Below, piece after piece: positions 61,430-64,000 of a DNA stretch of 64,000 bases. The stretch is from positions 186,001-250,000 of the forward strand of contig NZ_CP028136.1 of the NCBI RefSeq assembly GCF_003024155.1, in the 5' to 3' direction. The notes under the pieces were generated by a model. That model worked only from the letters and a program-made list of their open reading frames with translations, ran no database searches and was not told the origin of the DNA. The DNA is from Christiangramia fulva. GTDB lineage: Bacteria; Bacteroidota; Bacteroidia; Flavobacteriales; Flavobacteriaceae. The position numbers and the translations under genes were made by a program. The first letter of the stretch is position 1. Every line of letters begins with the position of its first letter.

Positions 61430-61975
61430 CTATGCATTGTAAAATTTAGACTTGGAAACCGGGAAGCTTCCGTAAAAGCGGCCAGGAACCATTTCGTAGT
61501 GCAGATGATTCATCTCCACATATTCTGAAGTCATATATCCGGTGATGGTAAGACCTTTCAGAAAAGTTATAAAATTGATTTTTTGATTTTCCGGAACCGG
61601 CTTTTCTGCCATTTCGGTTAGAAGAGTGTTTTTTTCCTCTTCCTTTATTTTCAGAAAGTCGGATTTATATGTTTTTTCAGCAGAATTTTGCAGCTCCTTA
61701 AAGCCGTTTAGAAATTCATCCCTAACCTGTTTTTCGTAGCAATCTGCCACCATTGTCACCACAAATTTATCGACCTGCAGGTCCTGAGCTCCGGGAATAT
61801 CGGTTTTAGGAATGATGGTTTCTACCAAATCTTTTAAAAGCAATTGCTGATCTTCGGGCATTCCAAGCTGGTTTGGCGGTAAATCATCCCCGTCCCAATA
61901 GTCTATCCATAAAGGCACGCTCACTAAACCAACCGCTGAAACCCCTAATATTTTAAGTAAATCTCTTCTTTTCAT
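61430..61975 (-). CDS. gluconate 2-dehydrogenase subunit 3-like Tat protein
   Basis: A 181-residue protein starting at MKRRDLLKILGVSAVGLVSV, a twin-arginine signal. The remainder matches the subunit 3 family of gluconate and similar dehydrogenases (LVETIIPKTDIPGAQDLQVDKFV), which escorts the GMC subunit through the Tat system. Start chosen at the Arg-Arg Met; an in-frame ATG 54 bases earlier would put the twin arginines too deep. Directly upstream of the GMC gene, so a two-subunit periplasmic sugar or alcohol dehydrogenase. Confidence 0.9.
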   Translation of the reverse strand: MKRRDLLKILGVSAVGLVSVPLWIDYWDGDDLPPNQLGMPEDQQLLLKDLVETIIPKTDIPGAQDLQVDKFVVTMVADCYEKQVRDEFLNGFKELQNSAEKTYKSDFLKIKEEEKNTLLTEMAEKPVPENQKINFITFLKGLTITGYMTSEYVEMNHLHYEMVPGRFYGSFPVSKSKFYNA

Positions 61976-62389
61976 AAATTTGTTGTAGATATTTCCACTT
62001 TGTGGGAAAGCTTTTTGAAAAGCCCTCAAGTTTATAAAAATTAATCGTTTTAGGCTGTTAAAATTTTAACTTTTTCTGCCCGTCCCCAAGGTGAAAAGTT
62101 TCAATAAAAAGGCCTTTTCTTCAATTTTACAAACTACTCTTTCCGTAAAAATTTATAGGATTCTGGGTTTGCCTGCCTGATCTGCTAAAGAGGTAACTTT
62201 ACTACTGTTTTCTATCGGCAAAAATTTAAAAGGATCTTTTTTTCTGTACTGATATAAAGCAAAAAGAGGGTATTTTTAAAAGAAATATTTTCGGCCTTAG
62301 ATATATCTATTAACTATATTTGTATAAAATACATTTTTTAATAAAAACATACCGGCCACCTCTGACTTCCCCAGCTTAAAATTTAGCCG
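61976..62389. other. intergenic region between divergent GMC and GH2 operons
   Basis: About 410 AT-rich bases with promoters for the two divergent operons. A clear TATATTTG stands at 62315-62322 before the GH2 gene. I see no other gene or strong hairpin. Confidence 0.6.
62315..62322 (+). promoter_or_regulatory. -7 promoter element of the GH2 gene
   Basis: TATATTTG, exact TAnnTTTG match, about 68 bases before the start codon. Confidence 0.55.
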
Positions 62390-64000
62390 ATGCGATTTAA
62401 AATTTATCTCTTACTTTTTCTAAGTATCCTTGTCTTTTCCTGTGAACAAAACTCTGAAAATAGAGATTTCAAGAACCGAAAAGTCTCGTTTAATTCGGGT
62501 TGGGAATTCCACCTAAACGATTCCCTCCAACATCAGGATACTGTTTCAGAAGATACAAAGTGGAGAAATATAGATTTACCACATGATTGGAGTATTGAAG
62601 GAGAATTCAATAAAAACAATCCCGCCGGCGTGGGAGGAGGTGCATTGCCCGGTGGCCTGGGTTGGTACCGAAAAACATTTTCAGTAAAAGCCGAAGATAG
62701 TTCCAGGCTTAGCTTCGTAAGTTTTGACGGCGTATATGAAAACAGCGAAGTCTGGATAAATGGTCATTATTTAGGCAAACGTCCAAATGGATATATTGGT
62801 TTTGACTATTTGCTTACTCCTTATCTAAACTATGGGAAGAAAGAAAATGTAATGCTGGTAAAAGTTGATAATTCCAGCCAGCCTAATTCGCGTTGGTATT
62901 CCGGATCGGGAATTTACCGGAATGTATGGTTAATCACCACCAACAAACTTCATATTCCGCAGTGGGGAACTTTTATTTCAACTCCTAATGTCAGCAAAGA
63001 AACTGCTTCGGTTAAACTCGAAATAAATATCGCCAACGCTTATTCGCAATCTAAAATTGCGAAAATAAAGACCTCTATTTTATACGAGGGAGAGGAGATA
63101 ACTTCAACTTCCGAAGAAGTTAAAATTGAAGCGAATTCCGAAAAGAAGATCACTCAGAAAGCAACTATTATAGATCCCAACCTATGGTCGGTAGAAAATC
63201 CGCAGCTATATAAAGCCGTAACCAAAATTATGGTAGACGGACAATTACTTGACAGCTACGAAACGAATTTTGGAATAAGGGATTTCCATTTTGACACTGA
63301 AAAAGGTTTCATTCTTAATGGTGAACGAGTAAAAATCAAAGGCGTTTGTCTGCACCATGACCTGGGACCATTAGGTACGGCAGTTAACAGGCGCGCGATT
63401 GAAAGACAACTTGAAATTTTGAAAGAAATGGGAACCAACGGTATAAGGACTTCGCACAATCCGCCGGCTCCCGAACTTTTAGAACTCTGTGACAAAATGG
63501 GATTTATCGTCATGGACGAAGCTTTTGATATGTGGGAAGAGTCTAAAACAGCTTATGATTACAGTAAAAACTGGGAAAAGTGGCATGAAGAAGACCTAAA
63601 AGATCAAATTTTAAGGGATCGCAATCATCCCAGTGTTTTTGTGTGGAGTATCGGCAATGAAATTATTGAACAATGGAATGAACGCGGTGCGGAGATCGCC
63701 CGGGAACTGGCAGATTTTACTCATAAGTTAGATCCAACCCGTCCCGTAACAGCCGCTATGAATCCGCCTAACGAAGGGAACAAAATTGCCTATTCTGGTG
63801 CCCTGGATATCATCGGCTACAATTATGCCCATGAAACTTATACTCAACATCCTGAAGTTTTCCCCAACACGCCCTTCATTGCCACCGAGACCACCTCGGC
63901 ATTAGAAACAAGGGGCTATTATGAATTTCCTTCAGATACCTTTAAAATATGGCCGGTAAGCTGGGATAAGATTTTTACCGAAGGAAATCCTGATAATACT
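62390..64000 (+). CDS. GH2-family beta-galactosidase-like lipoprotein, cut by the window edge
   Basis: 537 codons are visible and the frame is open at 64000. The start ATGCGATTTAAAATT gives a lipobox FSCEQ (Cys18). The jelly-roll domain (about 35-190, LPHDWSIEGEF, GLGWYRKTF, VWINGHYLG), the Ig-like domain and the TIM barrel follow; the acid/base Glu is in WSIGNEI at residue 424 and the nucleophile Glu in ATETTSA at about residue 500. This fits exported GH2 beta-galactosidases of Bacteroidota; the exact glycan is not determined. The gene is divergent from the GMC pair. Confidence 0.95.
   Translation, partial: MRFKIYLLLFLSILVFSCEQNSENRDFKNRKVSFNSGWEFHLNDSLQHQDTVSEDTKWRNIDLPHDWSIEGEFNKNNPAGVGGGALPGGLGWYRKTFSVKAEDSSRLSFVSFDGVYENSEVWINGHYLGKRPNGYIGFDYLLTPYLNYGKKENVMLVKVDNSSQPNSRWYSGSGIYRNVWLITTNKLHIPQWGTFISTPNVSKETASVKLEINIANAYSQSKIAKIKTSILYEGEEITSTSEEVKIEANSEKKITQKATIIDPNLWSVENPQLYKAVTKIMVDGQLLDSYETNFGIRDFHFDTEKGFILNGERVKIKGVCLHHDLGPLGTAVNRRAIERQLEILKEMGTNGIRTSHNPPAPELLELCDKMGFIVMDEAFDMWEESKTAYDYSKNWEKWHEEDLKDQILRDRNHPSVFVWSIGNEIIEQWNERGAEIARELADFTHKLDPTRPVTAAMNPPNEGNKIAYSGALDIIGYNYAHETYTQHPEVFPNTPFIATETTSALETRGYYEFPSDTFKIWPVSWDKIFTEGNPDNT

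Noticed and set aside
1..64000. CRISPR arrays, tRNA or rRNA genes, transposases, phage genes
   Set aside because: No repeat-spacer arrays, no clear tRNA T-arm other than in tmRNA, and no transposase or phage motif was seen by eye.

Overview
The window is chromosomal DNA from a member of the Bacteroidota, almost certainly Flavobacteriaceae (Gramella/Christiangramia, Salegentibacter and Zunongwangia have similar content; the genus cannot be fixed from this sequence). The basis is: TonB-dependent receptors with an N-terminal CarboxypepD_reg-like domain, exported lipoproteins with a Bacteroidota-type lipobox, a DUF3276 protein, an enlarged NusB, a tmRNA tag reading GENNYALAA, and repeated promoter elements of the Bacteroidota form TAnnTTTG. 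About 58 protein genes and one tmRNA are packed on both strands. I see no rRNA, tRNA, CRISPR array, transposase or integrase.

Layout. 1-2.1 kb: the 5' two thirds of guaB, then a small lipoprotein and a DUF2231 membrane protein. 2.1-7.4 kb: a minus-strand block (PQQ-type sugar dehydrogenase, ECF sigma factor, His-rich lipoprotein, YceI, DUF5777 barrel, Rieske lipoprotein, plus a GDCCVxC protein). This block lies between a complete TonB receptor gene and a 39-bp remnant copy of that gene's 3' end, so it looks like an insertion. 7.4-12.4 kb: an imelysin / HTTM / TonB-receptor operon, probably for iron. 12.4-20 kb: HMG-CoA lyase-type enzyme, LysE exporter, pyrD, a second large TonB receptor and gamma-glutamyltransferase. 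20-25 kb: pepT, a YdeI-like protein, yajC, a DUF1573 protein, nusB and an amino-acid dehydrogenase. 25-34 kb: ABC exporter, DUF3276, M14 peptidase, TrkH/TrkA potassium uptake, CsaA-like protein, peroxiredoxin. 34-41 kb: a cyclophilin-FKBP fusion, two amidohydrolases, a PiT-like permease and an exported Memo protein. 40-50 kb: a barrel protein with a 1006-residue TPR protein, FtsE, polyphosphate glucokinase, typA and kdsA. 50-58 kb: TlpA-type thioredoxin, an exonuclease/phosphatase-fold protein, a membrane-protein/regulator/DUF4153 locus with paired operator-like repeats, an MpaB-like protein, DUF2809, and an alanine-dehydrogenase-like oxidoreductase. 58.4-59.7 kb: a structured intergenic region, tmRNA and a GIY-YIG nuclease gene. 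59.7-64 kb: a GMC oxidoreductase with its Tat-exported small subunit, and the start of a GH2 glycosidase that runs off the window.

Much of the content concerns the envelope: substrate and iron import, periplasmic oxidation, outer-membrane partner proteins and extracytoplasmic redox carriers. The most unusual parts are the repeat-flanked redox block at 2.1-7.4 kb, the two matching operator-like palindromes around the regulator at 53.9 kb, and the folded non-coding region before the tmRNA. Functions come from reading motifs by eye; no database search was run.
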